40,349 bases of DNA from an uncultured Clostridia bacterium (GCA_944383495.1 CALWPT010000028.1:1-40349), one strand, 5' to 3'. Positions 16,432 to 26,124 are shown, counted from the stretch's first letter. A program made the numbers and translations. The notes: generated by a model not told the origin, from the sequence alone.

Positions 16432-17144
16432 ACCGGAAAAAGCGGGAAAATGCGCCGCAGGAAGAGGTTTTCATGGAAAGCGCCCCGCCGCAGGGAAATG
16501 ATTTCAGCGCCGGCCGCGGGGGCAGGATCGCGGCAAAAGCGATTTTATTGGGCCTGCCGCTTTTGCTTTGCGCAGGCGTCATCATCGGCGCAGTTTCGCA
16601 GGGATTGTATAACCGGGCGCTGGAGGAAAGCAATCAGACTTTGCGGCAGCAGATCATTAAGAAGGAATATGACTTGCAAAATAACATGGACAGCCTGAAC
16701 GACGAGTTTGTCATAGCTTCCATGAAAACCCTTTTTGGGCTGGGAAATCTTACATACGATATGCGGCGGTATTGGAACTATGAGCTGACGGTCAACGGCG
16801 CAGCCGTTTCCGGGGATCGGGTCAGCGTTCCTGCTGGGACGGTAACGGTTTCGCTGAAGCAGACCCAGAAGGCCAACAGCTTTCCCTATGAGGTGGCGGG
16901 CCTGGGCAGCACCCTGGGGGGCGACAGTGACGACAAGCTCTCCTATCACTGCAAGGTGACGGGGGCAAGCGGCGTGGAAGCTTCAGAGACGGAGGACGGT
17001 TTATTGACCGTACTCACCTATACCTTTGCGGCCCAGAAGGGCGACGCGCTGGAGATTCATCTGTCCTATCCCTTGGCAGATCAGTTGGGCCTGGCAGAAA
17101 AATATGGATATGATTTTAACACCATCGCCGTGAACGTTGCATAA
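16428..17144 (+). CDS. Single-pass membrane protein, second tandem paralogue; function unknown
   Basis: 238 residues with the same plan as the gene before it: a short cytoplasmic N-terminus, one span (about 36-58), a coiled-coil-like stretch (about 62-95, LEESNQTLRQQIIKKEYDL) and a beta-rich outer domain ending 'LADQLGLAEKYGYDF'. GGAGG precedes the ATG, which overlaps the upstream TGA as ATGA, so translation is coupled and the two products are probably made in equal amounts. A heteromeric membrane complex held by the coiled coils is a reasonable inference. No catalytic motif is visible. Confidence 0.8.
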   Translation: MNRKKRENAPQEEVFMESAPPQGNDFSAGRGGRIAAKAILLGLPLLLCAGVIIGAVSQGLYNRALEESNQTLRQQIIKKEYDLQNNMDSLNDEFVIASMKTLFGLGNLTYDMRRYWNYELTVNGAAVSGDRVSVPAGTVTVSLKQTQKANSFPYEVAGLGSTLGGDSDDKLSYHCKVTGASGVEASETEDGLLTVLTYTFAAQKGDALEIHLSYPLADQLGLAEKYGYDFNTIAVNVA

Positions 17145-17210
17145 AGAAACGGGCGTAATGGCGCGCTGACGCGGCTTGTTTTGTAAAGGCCGGGAGGACT
17201 GGTTGCTCGC

Positions 17211-18308
17211 ATGAAGAAAAGGGACAAAAAGCGGGAACGCCTAATAAGGCGGATCCTTCTATCCGTGGCGTTGGCCGCCGCTCTTGGAGCGGCGGGTTGG
17301 TGCGCTGCTTACGCGGTGCTGACCCGGGAGGATCCCATGGCGACGGTGGCGGTGGTGGACGGCGCTCCCGTGGCGCTGGGAGAACTGAAAATGCAGTTTG
17401 ACCGGAAACGGGCGGAAGCGGTTTCCCATTTTACCGAGGGCTATGGGGCCGACGCGGGAGACAAGCATTTTTGGACAACCGCATTCGACGGCGTGACGCC
17501 CCGGGATTATTTAATCAAGATTTCCTTGGATGCGGTCAAACGGGAGAAGGCCGAGCAGCTTTTGATGCAGGAGTACGGAATGGCGGACGATATTACCTAC
17601 GAGGGCTTTTTAAAAGAGCTGAAGGCGGAAAACGCCCGGCGCCGGCAGGCCAAGCAGAACGGGGAAGCGATTTACGGCCCGGAGGAATACACTCCTTCGG
17701 CTTATTGGGATTATGTAATGAGCAACCGGCGGATCCGGCTGGATGAAAAGCTGTTTGGAGCGGGCGGCGAGCTGGAACCGGACGAGGAGACCCTGAGGGC
17801 CTATTATGAGCAGATCAAGGATCCATATTTTAAGCAGGTTGATAACGTGGAGCTGCTGGCGTTTTCTATTCCCTACAGGGGCCAAGGGGGCGGCGCCGTT
17901 ACGGAAGAGGACGCACGAACAGCCCTGGAGCCGGTGCGGGAGAGGGTCGCGCGGGAAGGCGAAGCCGCGCGGACGGAAGCGGAAAAGGTTCCCGGCCTGA
18001 TTGTGACCGCGCTCTCCCTCAACAAAGAGACGGTATCCAGCGCCTCTAAATCCGCTCCGGTGGCTTATCAGCACGCAAAGGAACTGCCGGCGAAGGAAAC
18101 GTCGGAGGTATTCAATCACCAGGGGGAATATACGTTTTTATACTGCGTTAGCCGGGAAAGCGGCGGGTACCGGTCGTTTGACCAGCATATCAACGAGGTG
18201 CGGGCCTATTATGGGGATGACGCGTACCAGCGGCTGATCGACGAGAAAACAAAGCAGGCGGACATGGCTGCCGTTCCGGGAGCGCTGAAGCATGTGAGGG
18301 TTGCATAA
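17211..18308 (+). CDS. Membrane-anchored SurA/PrsA-like foldase-type protein
   Basis: 365 residues. A basic N-terminus (MKKRDKKRERLIRR) and one hydrophobic segment (about 15-36) act as an uncleaved signal anchor or signal peptide. The outer part starts 'VAVVDGAPVALGELKMQFDRKR', the usual SurA N-terminal opening ('vNG..I...e'), continues with long charged helices and has the 'EETLRAYYEQIKDPYF' helix typical of PrsA/SurA proteins. I cannot see a clear parvulin active-site motif afterwards, so it may be a chaperone without isomerase activity. It lies between the tandem membrane proteins and the dockerin protein, which suggests a role in folding or presenting exported products of this operon. Confidence 0.65.
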   Translation: MKKRDKKRERLIRRILLSVALAAALGAAGWCAAYAVLTREDPMATVAVVDGAPVALGELKMQFDRKRAEAVSHFTEGYGADAGDKHFWTTAFDGVTPRDYLIKISLDAVKREKAEQLLMQEYGMADDITYEGFLKELKAENARRRQAKQNGEAIYGPEEYTPSAYWDYVMSNRRIRLDEKLFGAGGELEPDEETLRAYYEQIKDPYFKQVDNVELLAFSIPYRGQGGGAVTEEDARTALEPVRERVAREGEAARTEAEKVPGLIVTALSLNKETVSSASKSAPVAYQHAKELPAKETSEVFNHQGEYTFLYCVSRESGGYRSFDQHINEVRAYYGDDAYQRLIDEKTKQADMAAVPGALKHVRVA

Positions 18309-18485
18309 CGGGGATACAGTTGGCCTGCAAGTGTCAAATGAATTGCCAATGGGAGACGCCTTGCTGTCCTGAAATAAAGGATAGGTTGGGGGATCATACA
18401 TGAGACAAAAACCCTGCTTTTGTCCAAAAGGATCAGGGGCCCAAACGGGCTTACATCCATATATTAGCGCCGGGCGGCGAAAAGG

Positions 18486-18513
18486 AAGAAGGGACAAAGA
18501 AGAAGGGACAAAA
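18486..18513 (+). repeat. Tandem 14-bp duplication of the ribosome binding site
   Basis: AAGAAGGGACAAAG (18486-18499) is followed directly by AAGAAGGGACAAAA (18500-18513), which ends at the ATG. Each copy has an AAGGG core; the second is correctly spaced for the start at 18514. Confidence 0.85.
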
Positions 18514-21186
18514 ATGAATAAACGTGTACGGCAAAAGGCGCTGGCGGCTGTGCTTGCGGTTGTGGCGCTGATGGGCGCGGCGGCGGTTCCGGCAGCGGCG
18601 GAGGCTGGCGAAGGGCCCGCGTATTATGTTGACGCGGTTAACGGGAACGACGCCAACGACGGCGCCTCCCCAGGCAGCGCGTGGAAAACCCTTGAGAAGG
18701 TCTCGGCGACCACCTTTGCGCCGGGCGATCGGATTTTGCTCAAGCGGGGCTGCGCCTTCAACGGCGTTCTCTGGCCCAAGGGGTCTGGAACCGAAGGGAA
18801 CCCGATTGTGATTGACGCGTACGGCGAGGGTTCCCGTCCGATCATCGACGGGCAGGGGGTATGCTACGATAAAGACAGCGATCCCAGCAACTATGTGGAC
18901 GCCGCGGTCTATTTCTGCGACCAGGAGTATATTACCGTGCGGAATCTGGAGGTCACCAACGACGCCGAAGCCCTGGCGGACCGGATGGGGATTCACTTTG
19001 ACGCAAAGGCAAAAACCGACGGTAAAGCGGGACGGTACGTGAATTACAGGGGTCTGACGGTGGAAAACTGCTATGTTCACGACATAGCCAGCGACCATAC
19101 GAACGGCGAGCATGCCCGCATGGCGGCCATCATCACCTGGTCCCGAAACTGGTACGCTTCCTTTTCCGACGTGCTGATTCAAAACAACGAAATTGCCAAC
19201 GCCGATTCCTGCGGGATCTACATGAGCGGGCACAGCCCGGCGGGGGCGGGAACGGGGAACCGGATCCTGAACAACTACCTCCATGACATCGGCGGCAACG
19301 GCATCATTACCATCGAGTGCGTTGCGCCGCTGGTGGAATACAACGTGGTTTCCAATTCTCACTACCTGAGCACCCAGCACTGCGTGGCCTTTTGGCCCTT
19401 TGGCTGTGAAGACGCGACCTTCCGCTTCAACGAGGCCTATGGAACCAAAACAGCCATTGACGGGCAGGGCCTAGACTGCGACTACCAGTGCACCGGCACC
19501 CTGTTCGAGTATAATTACGCCCATGATAACGACGGGGGATTTATCCTCATTTGCTGCGAGCCCACCACCTGGGATGGTAAATTTGCTTATAACGATAATA
19601 TTGTCGTGCGGTATAACATCGGGCAAAATAACGGCGGCGGCAACGGCGCGCAGATTCAGCTGACCGGCCAGATCAAAAATACCACCGTGTACAATAATAC
19701 CCTTTATGTACCCTGGGGCTATAATTCCGATATTGTCTCAACCTATTCCAAGGACAACGTCTGTTACCCGGATAACACCAGGTTTTACAACAATTTGATT
19801 TACAGCTATTCCGGCGGCGCTTACACATTTTTGGAAGCCACCAACACCGTTTGGGAAAACAACGCGTTCTTTGGAAAGCACCATTCCACAGAGCCGGATG
19901 ATCCCTATAAGCTCACCGACGATCCCCGGGTGGTCAACCCCGGCGGCGCAGACGTGGGCTTAGACTCGTGCGGGGCCTACGCGCTGTACAACGATTCGCC
20001 GCTGATCGGCGCGGGAAAATCGGTGGATGTTTCTTCGTCGGGCTTTACCAATTGCGGCGAAGATTTCTTCGGCAACCCGGTTATCTCCACGCAGGCGCCG
20101 AATATTGGCGCGTACAACGGCGCCGGCGTAGCGGACTCCAGCCGGCCCCACTATTGGGAGAACCGATATAAGACCCTGTATAGCTGGGAGGAAAACGATA
20201 TTATTGACGATCCCTCGAAATATGAATCCACGCAGAAGCGCATCTGGTGGCTCAGCTTCGGCAACACCACCGCGTGGCTGTCCACCTGCCACATCACCGG
20301 CCAGGCGGACGCTCTCACTCCCGGCGTGGGAAGCGCCAAGGCGTTGGCAGTGGTGGCGGATCGGGTTTCTACCGACGCGGGCAACGCCAAAATTGAGCTG
20401 TATGTGGAAAAGGGCTGGCTGGAGGACGGCGTCGGCATTCGCATGTGGGCGAACGCTGGTGACCGCCGACAATCCGTAGACTTTAACTTCATCGGCCCGG
20501 ACGGTATGAACCTGAAGGTCACCAAAACGATTCCCGCCGGCGGCGGCTGGGTGGAGGTGGAATGGTCAGGGCAGATGTACAGCGAAAAAATAGGGGATTG
20601 GGAAAATATAACGGTGACCCCGGAAATGCTGCAAACCATGACCATGCTGCAAATCACATTCCATTCCCTGCCAAAGAATGAAACGGTGCTTGTGGACGAA
20701 ATTCAGCTGAAAATGAGCGAGGAGGCCGTTCCTCCCGCACCGTTTGAGAACCCCTATCCGGAGAAGGAGGGGATCCTCACCGGCCTTGATGTTGAGCAAA
20801 ACACGGTGGAAGCCTTCAAAGCCTCCTTTCAGATGGCCGAGGGCGTGGAAATGCAGATTTCCGACGACGCGGGCAACCCGGTCACCAGCGGGCGTGTGGG
20901 CACCGGCATGACGGTCACACTGCTGACCGGCGCCGCGCAGCTTGCCCGCTATCAGATCGTGGTATACGGCGACGTTACCGGCAACGGAACCGTAGATTCC
21001 GCCGATCTTCTGATGCTCAAACGGCATATTTTGCAAACGAAAACCCTGGATGGCCTCTTTTTGCAGGCGGCGGACGCCGACCGAAATCAGGGCAGCCGAA
21101 TCAATTCGGCCGATCTGTTGGCGATGAAACGGGGCGTGCTGGGCATTCAACGCATCGAACAAAATGAAAAAAGCGTTTTATCATGA
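18514..21186 (+). CDS. Secreted parallel beta-helix protein with C-terminal type I-like dockerin
   Basis: 890 residues. A signal peptide (about 1-30, cut near VPAAAEA) is followed by a right-handed beta-helix domain (about 34-545) opening with YYVDAVNGNDANDGASPG, the usual start of such lyase-like proteins, and containing many Asn-rich turns (ENNAF, NNYLHD, YNNTLY). A beta-sandwich module (about 560-740) ends 'NETVLVDEIQLK', like the modules of the surface protein at the left edge. The C-terminus (about 819-878) is a dockerin: YGDVTGNGTVDSADLLMLKR and ADADRNQGSRINSADLLAMKR, each a calcium loop plus helix with SADLL at the recognition positions; the second loop is one residue longer than usual. 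A polysaccharide lyase or hydrolase is likely. The start has the duplicated AAGGG site; an earlier ATG at 18400 encodes an unlikely extension. Confidence 0.9.
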   Translation: MNKRVRQKALAAVLAVVALMGAAAVPAAAEAGEGPAYYVDAVNGNDANDGASPGSAWKTLEKVSATTFAPGDRILLKRGCAFNGVLWPKGSGTEGNPIVIDAYGEGSRPIIDGQGVCYDKDSDPSNYVDAAVYFCDQEYITVRNLEVTNDAEALADRMGIHFDAKAKTDGKAGRYVNYRGLTVENCYVHDIASDHTNGEHARMAAIITWSRNWYASFSDVLIQNNEIANADSCGIYMSGHSPAGAGTGNRILNNYLHDIGGNGIITIECVAPLVEYNVVSNSHYLSTQHCVAFWPFGCEDATFRFNEAYGTKTAIDGQGLDCDYQCTGTLFEYNYAHDNDGGFILICCEPTTWDGKFAYNDNIVVRYNIGQNNGGGNGAQIQLTGQIKNTTVYNNTLYVPWGYNSDIVSTYSKDNVCYPDNTRFYNNLIYSYSGGAYTFLEATNTVWENNAFFGKHHSTEPDDPYKLTDDPRVVNPGGADVGLDSCGAYALYNDSPLIGAGKSVDVSSSGFTNCGEDFFGNPVISTQAPNIGAYNGAGVADSSRPHYWENRYKTLYSWEENDIIDDPSKYESTQKRIWWLSFGNTTAWLSTCHITGQADALTPGVGSAKALAVVADRVSTDAGNAKIELYVEKGWLEDGVGIRMWANAGDRRQSVDFNFIGPDGMNLKVTKTIPAGGGWVEVEWSGQMYSEKIGDWENITVTPEMLQTMTMLQITFHSLPKNETVLVDEIQLKMSEEAVPPAPFENPYPEKEGILTGLDVEQNTVEAFKASFQMAEGVEMQISDDAGNPVTSGRVGTGMTVTLLTGAAQLARYQIVVYGDVTGNGTVDSADLLMLKRHILQTKTLDGLFLQAADADRNQGSRINSADLLAMKRGVLGIQRIEQNEKSVLS

Positions 21187-21199
21187 AAAGAAACGCTTA

Positions 21200-21245
21200 A
21201 AAGAAACAGCGCGCTTTGGCGAAAGCCAAAGCGCGCTGTTTCTTT
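21200..21245. terminator. Strong bidirectional terminator
   Basis: A perfect 21-bp stem (21200-21220 with 21225-21245) capped by a GAAA tetraloop, between the convergent dockerin-protein gene and lepA. The outer base pairs are A/T-rich on both sides, so it can serve both strands. Confidence 0.9.
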
Positions 21246-21287
21246 GAAATTTGCGGAACCAAACGATCCTATTCAAGGCGAAAACGC

Positions 21288-23105
21288 CTATTCATCCAGC
21301 TTGAGCACGGCCATGAACGCCTCCTGCGGCACCTCCACTGATCCCAGCTGGCGCATGCGCTTTTTGCCCTCCTTCTGCTTTTCCAGAAGCTTCTTTTTTC
21401 GGGTGATGTCGCCGCCGTAGCATTTCGCCAGCACATCCTTGCGCAGGGCCTTGACCGTTTCCCGGGCAATAATCTTGCCCCCCACCGCCACCTGAATCGG
21501 CACCTCGAACAGCTGACGGGGGATGTGCTCCTTCAGCTTTTCCGCAATCCGCCGCGCCCGGGGGTATGCTTTATCGGTGTGGACAATAAACGAAAGCGCG
21601 TCCACAATTTCCCCATTGAGCAGCACATCCAGCTTGACCAAATCGGACTTTTGATAGTCCTTCAGCTCATAATCATAGGACGCGTATCCCCGGGTCCGGG
21701 ATTTCAGCGCGTCAAAAAAATCGTAGACAATTTCATTGAGGGGCAGCTCATAATGGATATCCACCCGGTCGGCGGTGGAGTACTGCATGTCCCGAAACAC
21801 GCCCCGCCGGTCCTGGCACAGGTCCATAATCGTCCCCACGAACTCGTTGGGGCTGAAAATGTGCACGTCGCAGAAGGGCTCCTCTGCCGCGGCAATAAGA
21901 GACGGGTCGGGGTAGTTGGTGGGGTTGTCGATTTCAATCTGCTCCCCTGAGGTGAGGTTCAGCCGGTAAACGACGCTGGGCGCCGTGGTGACTAAATCGA
22001 GATGGTATTCCCGTTCCAGCCGCTCTTCGATGATCTCCATGTGCAGAAGACCCAGAAACCCGCACCGGAACCCAAATCCCAGCGCCACGGACGTTTCCGG
22101 CTCAAACAATAAGGAAGCGTCGTTCAGCTGAAGCCGCTCCAGCGCCTCCCGCAGATCGGGGTATTTGGCTCCGTCGGCGGGGTAAATGCCGCAGAACACC
22201 ACAGGGTTGACCGCCCGGTATCCCGGCAGGGGCTCGGCCGCCGGCCGGGCCGCATCGGTGATGGTGTCGCCCACCCGGGCGTCCCCCACGTTTTTAATGG
22301 AGGCCGCAATGTATCCCACCTCCCCCGCCCGCAGGCGGCCGCAGGGCTCCAGGTCGGTAGCGCGCTTGCGCCCCAGCTCCACCACGCCAAACCGCGCGCC
22401 GGTGGCCATCATCAGGATTTCCGTGCTGGCCGTCACCGTCCCTTCCACCACCCGGAAGAAAACGATCACCCCTTTATACGGATCATAATAAGAGTCAAAG
22501 ACCAGGGCCTTTAAGGGCGCGTTTTCGTCCCCCACCGGGGCGGGGATATCGGTGACGATCCGTTCCAGCACCTGCTCTACATGAAGGCCGCTTTTGGCCG
22601 AAACCTGGGGACAGCCCTCGGCGGGGATGCCGATAACATCCTCGATTTCTTTCACCACCCGGTCGGGATCGGCGGCGGGCAGGTCGATCTTGTTGATGAC
22701 CGGCAGCATTTCCAGCCCGTGGTCTACCGCCAGATAGGTGTTGGCCAGCGTCTGCGCCTCGATGCCCTGAGACGCGTCCACCACCAGCACCGCGCCCTCG
22801 CAGGCCGCCAGCGACCGGGATACCTCATAATGGAAGTCCACATGCCCGGGGGTGTCGATGAGATTAAGCTCATATTCCCGGCCGTCCTTTGCGGTGTAAT
22901 AGAGGGTCACGGCGTGGGCCTTGATGGTGATGCCCCGCTCCCGCTCCAGGTCCATACTGTCCAGCAGCTGCTCCTCCATATCCCGCTGTGCCACCGACTG
23001 GGTCAGCTCCAAAAGCCGGTCGGCCAGGGTGCTTTTGCCGTGGTCAATGTGGGCGATGATGCAGAAATTGCGAATATTCTCCTGTGGGATGCTTGGATTT
23101 GCCAT
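21288..23105 (-). CDS. lepA: Elongation factor 4 (LepA), ribosome back-translocating GTPase
   Basis: 605 residues, the family length. G1 [17 protein letters not shown]3 DTPGHVDF and G4 NKIDLP are intact in the N-terminal GTPase domain (about 8-190); EF-G-like domains II, III and V follow, and the LepA-specific C-terminal domain ends with [23 protein letters not shown]. It acts on stalled ribosomes in the cytoplasm or at the membrane. GAAAGGA precedes the ATG. It lies 50 bases downstream of glyQS on the same strand and probably shares its transcript. Confidence 0.98.
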   Translation of the reverse strand: MANPSIPQENIRNFCIIAHIDHGKSTLADRLLELTQSVAQRDMEEQLLDSMDLERERGITIKAHAVTLYYTAKDGREYELNLIDTPGHVDFHYEVSRSLAACEGAVLVVDASQGIEAQTLANTYLAVDHGLEMLPVINKIDLPAADPDRVVKEIEDVIGIPAEGCPQVSAKSGLHVEQVLERIVTDIPAPVGDENAPLKALVFDSYYDPYKGVIVFFRVVEGTVTASTEILMMATGARFGVVELGRKRATDLEPCGRLRAGEVGYIAASIKNVGDARVGDTITDAARPAAEPLPGYRAVNPVVFCGIYPADGAKYPDLREALERLQLNDASLLFEPETSVALGFGFRCGFLGLLHMEIIEERLEREYHLDLVTTAPSVVYRLNLTSGEQIEIDNPTNYPDPSLIAAAEEPFCDVHIFSPNEFVGTIMDLCQDRRGVFRDMQYSTADRVDIHYELPLNEIVYDFFDALKSRTRGYASYDYELKDYQKSDLVKLDVLLNGEIVDALSFIVHTDKAYPRARRIAEKLKEHIPRQLFEVPIQVAVGGKIIARETVKALRKDVLAKCYGGDITRKKKLLEKQKEGKKRMRQLGSVEVPQEAFMAVLKLDE

Positions 23106-23155
23106 TGATATTGAATCCTTTCAGGACATTTCGTCCGTTTCAATCCGCCTGCTAT

Positions 23156-24535
23156 TTAAAAATCCATTTTTTGCTCTAAAAAGGCCTCCAGCTCGTCAAT
23201 GGAAAGATGCTCCTGCTCCATCGTGTCCCGATCCCGCACGGTGACCTTGCCCGTTTCCACGGAATCAAAATCGCATGTGATGCAGTAGGGGGTGCCGATC
23301 TCGTCCTGCCGGCGGTACCGCTTGCCGATGGAACCAGCGTCGTCGTAGTCCACCATCAGCTTTTTGGCAAGAGAAGCGTAGATCTCCCGCGCGGGCTCCG
23401 CCAGCTTTTTGGACAAGGGCAGAACCGCCGCCTTAAAGGGGGCAAGCGCCGGATGCAGCCGCAGCACCACCCGCAGGTCTCCCTTTTCGTCGGTTTCCTC
23501 ATCGTACGCGTCGCACAGGAACGCCAGGGCCGCCCGATCCGCCCCCAGCGAGGGCTCGATGACGTAGGGCAGGTATTTTTCCTTGGTTTCGGGATCGAAA
23601 TACTCCAGCGATTTGCCGGAATGCTCCTGGTGCTGGGTCAAATCAAAATCCGTCCGGTCGGCAATGCCCCACAGCTCGCCCCAGCCGAAGGGGAAAAGAT
23701 ATTCAAAGTCCGTGGTGGCCTTGGAATAATGGGACAGCTCCTCCTGCTCATGATCCCGCAGCTTCAAATTCTCCTCCTTCAGCCCCAGGGACAGCAGCCA
23801 CTGGTGGCAGGCGTTTTTCCAATAAGCAAACCAATCCAGATCCGTCCCGGGACGGCAGAAAAATTCCAGTTCCATCTGCTCGAATTCCCGGATGCGGAAA
23901 ATGAAATTGCCGGGGGTAATCTCGTTGCGGAAGGATTTGCCGATCTGCGCCACGCCGAAAGGAACCTTTTTCCGGGTGGTCCGCTGAATGTTCAAAAAGT
24001 TCACAAAAATGCCCTGGGCAGTCTCCGGCCGCAGGTACAGCTCGCTTTTGGAATCCTCCGTTACCCCCTGAAAGGTTTTAAACATCAGGTTGAATTGGCG
24101 GATATCCGTGAAATCGCAGGCGCCGCATTCCGGGCAGACGACGTTATGTTCCTTGATGAAGCGGCTCATTTCCTCAAAGCTCCAGCCCGCAGGGTTGACG
24201 CCGGCGGCTTCAATCAGCTGGTCGGCCCGGTGCCGGGTCTTGCAGCTTTTGCAGTCCATCAGCGGGTCGGAAAAGCCGCCCACGTGCCCGGAGGCCACCC
24301 AAACCTCCGGGTTCATGAGAATGGCGCTGTCCAGCCCGACGTTATAAGGGCTTTCCTGCACGAATTTCCGCCACCAGGCGCGCTTGACGTTGCTTTTGAA
24401 TTCCACGCCCAAAGGCCCGTAATCCCAGGAATTGGAAAGCCCGCCGTAAATCTCAGAGCCGGGGTAAACAAAGCCCCGGGCCTTGGCCAGGGCGACAATT
24501 TTATCCATGGTTTTTTCCGTGTTGTTCATTCTCAT
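23156..24535 (-). CDS. glyQS: Glycyl-tRNA synthetase, dimeric (alpha2) class II type
   Basis: 459 residues, typical of the single-chain enzyme rather than the two-subunit GlyQ/GlyS form. Motifs include [23 protein letters not shown] at the N-terminus, [12 protein letters not shown] and [30 protein letters not shown] (class II motif 2), and [16 protein letters not shown] (motif 3). Cys pairs CKSC and CPEC suggest a bound zinc in the insertion. Two starts are possible, ATG at 24535 and 24529; AAGGG upstream fits the second better. A consensus promoter lies at 24596-24624; no T-box leader is visible before it. Confidence 0.97.
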   Translation of the reverse strand: MRMNNTEKTMDKIVALAKARGFVYPGSEIYGGLSNSWDYGPLGVEFKSNVKRAWWRKFVQESPYNVGLDSAILMNPEVWVASGHVGGFSDPLMDCKSCKTRHRADQLIEAAGVNPAGWSFEEMSRFIKEHNVVCPECGACDFTDIRQFNLMFKTFQGVTEDSKSELYLRPETAQGIFVNFLNIQRTTRKKVPFGVAQIGKSFRNEITPGNFIFRIREFEQMELEFFCRPGTDLDWFAYWKNACHQWLLSLGLKEENLKLRDHEQEELSHYSKATTDFEYLFPFGWGELWGIADRTDFDLTQHQEHSGKSLEYFDPETKEKYLPYVIEPSLGADRAALAFLCDAYDEETDEKGDLRVVLRLHPALAPFKAAVLPLSKKLAEPAREIYASLAKKLMVDYDDAGSIGKRYRRQDEIGTPYCITCDFDSVETGKVTVRDRDTMEQEHLSIDELEAFLEQKMDF

Positions 24536-24595
24536 CCATCCCTTAAATGCAGGATTTTCCCAAAAAGACGGGAAAAGTTAACGATACTAAAAGCT

Positions 24596-24624
24596 ATTAT
24601 ACCCTGCTTTACCCCCCATTGCAA
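24596..24624 (-). promoter_or_regulatory. Promoter of glyQS-lepA
   Basis: Minus-strand TTGCAA (24619-24624), 17-base spacer, perfect TATAAT (24596-24601). The expected leader is about 55 bases. Confidence 0.7.
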
Positions 24625-24647
24625 GGATGTTTTTCCCCAGTTGGCGG

Positions 24648-24676
24648 TTTACGCGAACAGGATTTTATGATATACT
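24648..24676 (+). promoter_or_regulatory. Promoter of the folate operon
   Basis: TTTACG (24648-24653), 17-base spacer, TATACT (24671-24676). It gives a leader of about 65 bases that contains a GGCAGCG/CGCTGCC hairpin (24689-24695 with 24703-24709) and a second GC-rich hairpin just before the binding site of folE. Confidence 0.6.
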
Positions 24677-24745
24677 GTCTTATTATCAGGCAGCGGGAAG
24701 AACGCTGCCCCAGCCGGCCCTGGCCGGCGGAAAGCGAGGAACCAA

Positions 24746-25312
24746 ATGGACAAGCCCAGAATCCAAGCCGCCGTGCGGGAGCTTTTGCTGGCCATCGGGG
24801 AGGATCCCGACCGGGAGGGCCTGCGGGAGACCCCCGTTCGGGTGGCGAATATGTGCGAGGAGATTTTTTCCGGCCTGCGGGAGGATCCCAAGGCGCATTT
24901 GAAGGTGTTTCACGAGGGGCAAAACGACGAGATGGTGATTGTGCGGGATATTCCGCTGTATTCGGTTTGCGAGCACCATTTGATCCCCTTTGTGGGGGTG
25001 GCGCACATCGCCTATATCGCCCGGGATGGCCAGGTCATCGGCCTTTCCAAGCTGGCGCGGATCGTCAACTGCTTTGCGCGGCGGCCCCAATTGCAGGAGC
25101 GGCTGACCTCTCAGCTGGCGGATTTTTTGTATCGGGAGCTGAACCCCCAGGGCGTGGCGGTGGTGGTGGAGGCGGAACACCTGTGCATGACCATGCGGGG
25201 CGCCCGGGCTGCCGGGGCTAAGACCCAGACCAGCGCTTTGCGGGGGTTAATGAAGTCCGACGCTCGCAGCCGCGCTGAGGTGATGGCGCTGCTGTCCGGC
25301 GGAAAACGGTAA
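24746..25312 (+). CDS. folE: GTP cyclohydrolase I
   Basis: 188 residues. The zinc and catalytic residues are in place: C75 and H78 in the VCEHHLIPF motif and C147 in HLCMTMRG; 'ETPVRVANM' and '[11 protein letters not shown]' are further family marks. It converts GTP to dihydroneopterin triphosphate, the first step of folate synthesis. GAGG lies seven bases before the ATG. folP follows after 13 bases, so the two form an operon. The aldolase and pyrophosphokinase follow as a fusion; no separate dephosphorylating enzyme or folC is in the window. Confidence 0.96.
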   Translation: MDKPRIQAAVRELLLAIGEDPDREGLRETPVRVANMCEEIFSGLREDPKAHLKVFHEGQNDEMVIVRDIPLYSVCEHHLIPFVGVAHIAYIARDGQVIGLSKLARIVNCFARRPQLQERLTSQLADFLYRELNPQGVAVVVEAEHLCMTMRGARAAGAKTQTSALRGLMKSDARSRAEVMALLSGGKR

Positions 25313-25325
25313 AGGAGGCGCTTTC

Positions 25326-26120
25326 ATGGCGTACTGGCAGGGTAAGCGGTTTTCTCTTTTGCTGGGGGAAAGAACCTATGTTATGGGGATTCTCAACATC
25401 ACGCCCGACTCTTTTTCCGACGGGGGGGATTTTCTGGATCCCGAAACGGCCGTTGCCCACGCGCTGGAGCTGGAGGCGCAGGGAGCGGATCTGATTGATA
25501 TCGGCCCCCAGTCTACCCGCCCGGGGCATGCTTCCGTATCGCCCGCAGAAGAGATCCAAAGGCTGTCCCCTGTGCTGGGGCGGATTTCGGCGGCGGTGAG
25601 GGTTCCCGTTTCGGTGGACACGTTTTATCCCGAAACCGCGGCGTTTGCTTTGGAAGGCGGCGCCGCGGTGGTTAACGATGTGTCCGGCGCCGTCAGCCCG
25701 GAGATGGCCCGGGTGGTGCGGGACTGGGGCGCCGGCTGGGTCATTATGCACAACGGCCCGGGGGAGCCCGCAGAAATTGCGGACTGGCTGCTTTCAGCGG
25801 CGAAGCGGGCGGAAGAAATGGGCGTTTTGCGGGAAGGAATCTGCCTGGATCCCGGCGCGGGGTTTGGGAAAACCTATGAGCAGAACCTGCGGATCATTCG
25901 GGATTTCCGCGCCCCGGAGGGATACCCCTACTTAGCGGGCTTTTCCCGGAAATCCTTTATCGGCGCCGCGGCGGGCGAACCGGCCCCCAAGCGCCGGGAG
26001 GCGGGAACCATAGCCGCCCATGTGATCGCGGTTATGGGCGGGGCGGATGTGATCCGGACCCATGACGCTGCGGCCGGGATACAGAGCGTCCGGGTGGCGG
26101 ACGCGGTCAAAGGAGCGTAA
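25326..26120 (+). CDS. folP: Dihydropteroate synthase
   Basis: 264 residues. Signature motifs are present: VMGILNITPDSFSDGG near the N-terminus, the second loop reading IDIGPQSTRPG (usually IDIGGESTRPG), VNDVSG, and LAGFSRKSFIG with the conserved Arg/Lys. It joins the pterin pyrophosphate to p-aminobenzoate; it is the target of sulfonamides. GGAGG precedes the ATG. It lies between folE and folBK with gaps of 13 and 4 bases, so the three are co-transcribed. Confidence 0.96.
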   Translation: MAYWQGKRFSLLLGERTYVMGILNITPDSFSDGGDFLDPETAVAHALELEAQGADLIDIGPQSTRPGHASVSPAEEIQRLSPVLGRISAAVRVPVSVDTFYPETAAFALEGGAAVVNDVSGAVSPEMARVVRDWGAGWVIMHNGPGEPAEIADWLLSAAKRAEEMGVLREGICLDPGAGFGKTYEQNLRIIRDFRAPEGYPYLAGFSRKSFIGAAAGEPAPKRREAGTIAAHVIAVMGGADVIRTHDAAAGIQSVRVADAVKGA

Positions 26121-26124
26121 AGAA

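Noticed and set aside
18400..18513. Longer N-terminus of the dockerin protein
   Set aside because: The extension would place 38 unlikely residues before a standard signal peptide; the duplicated binding site fits 18514.
24536..24620. T-box leader in front of glyQS
   Set aside because: The leader is only about 55 bases and lacks the T-box core sequence.
23207..24670. 487-codon open frame on the plus strand
   Set aside because: It is the shadow of glyQS; GC-rich third positions keep the opposite strand open.
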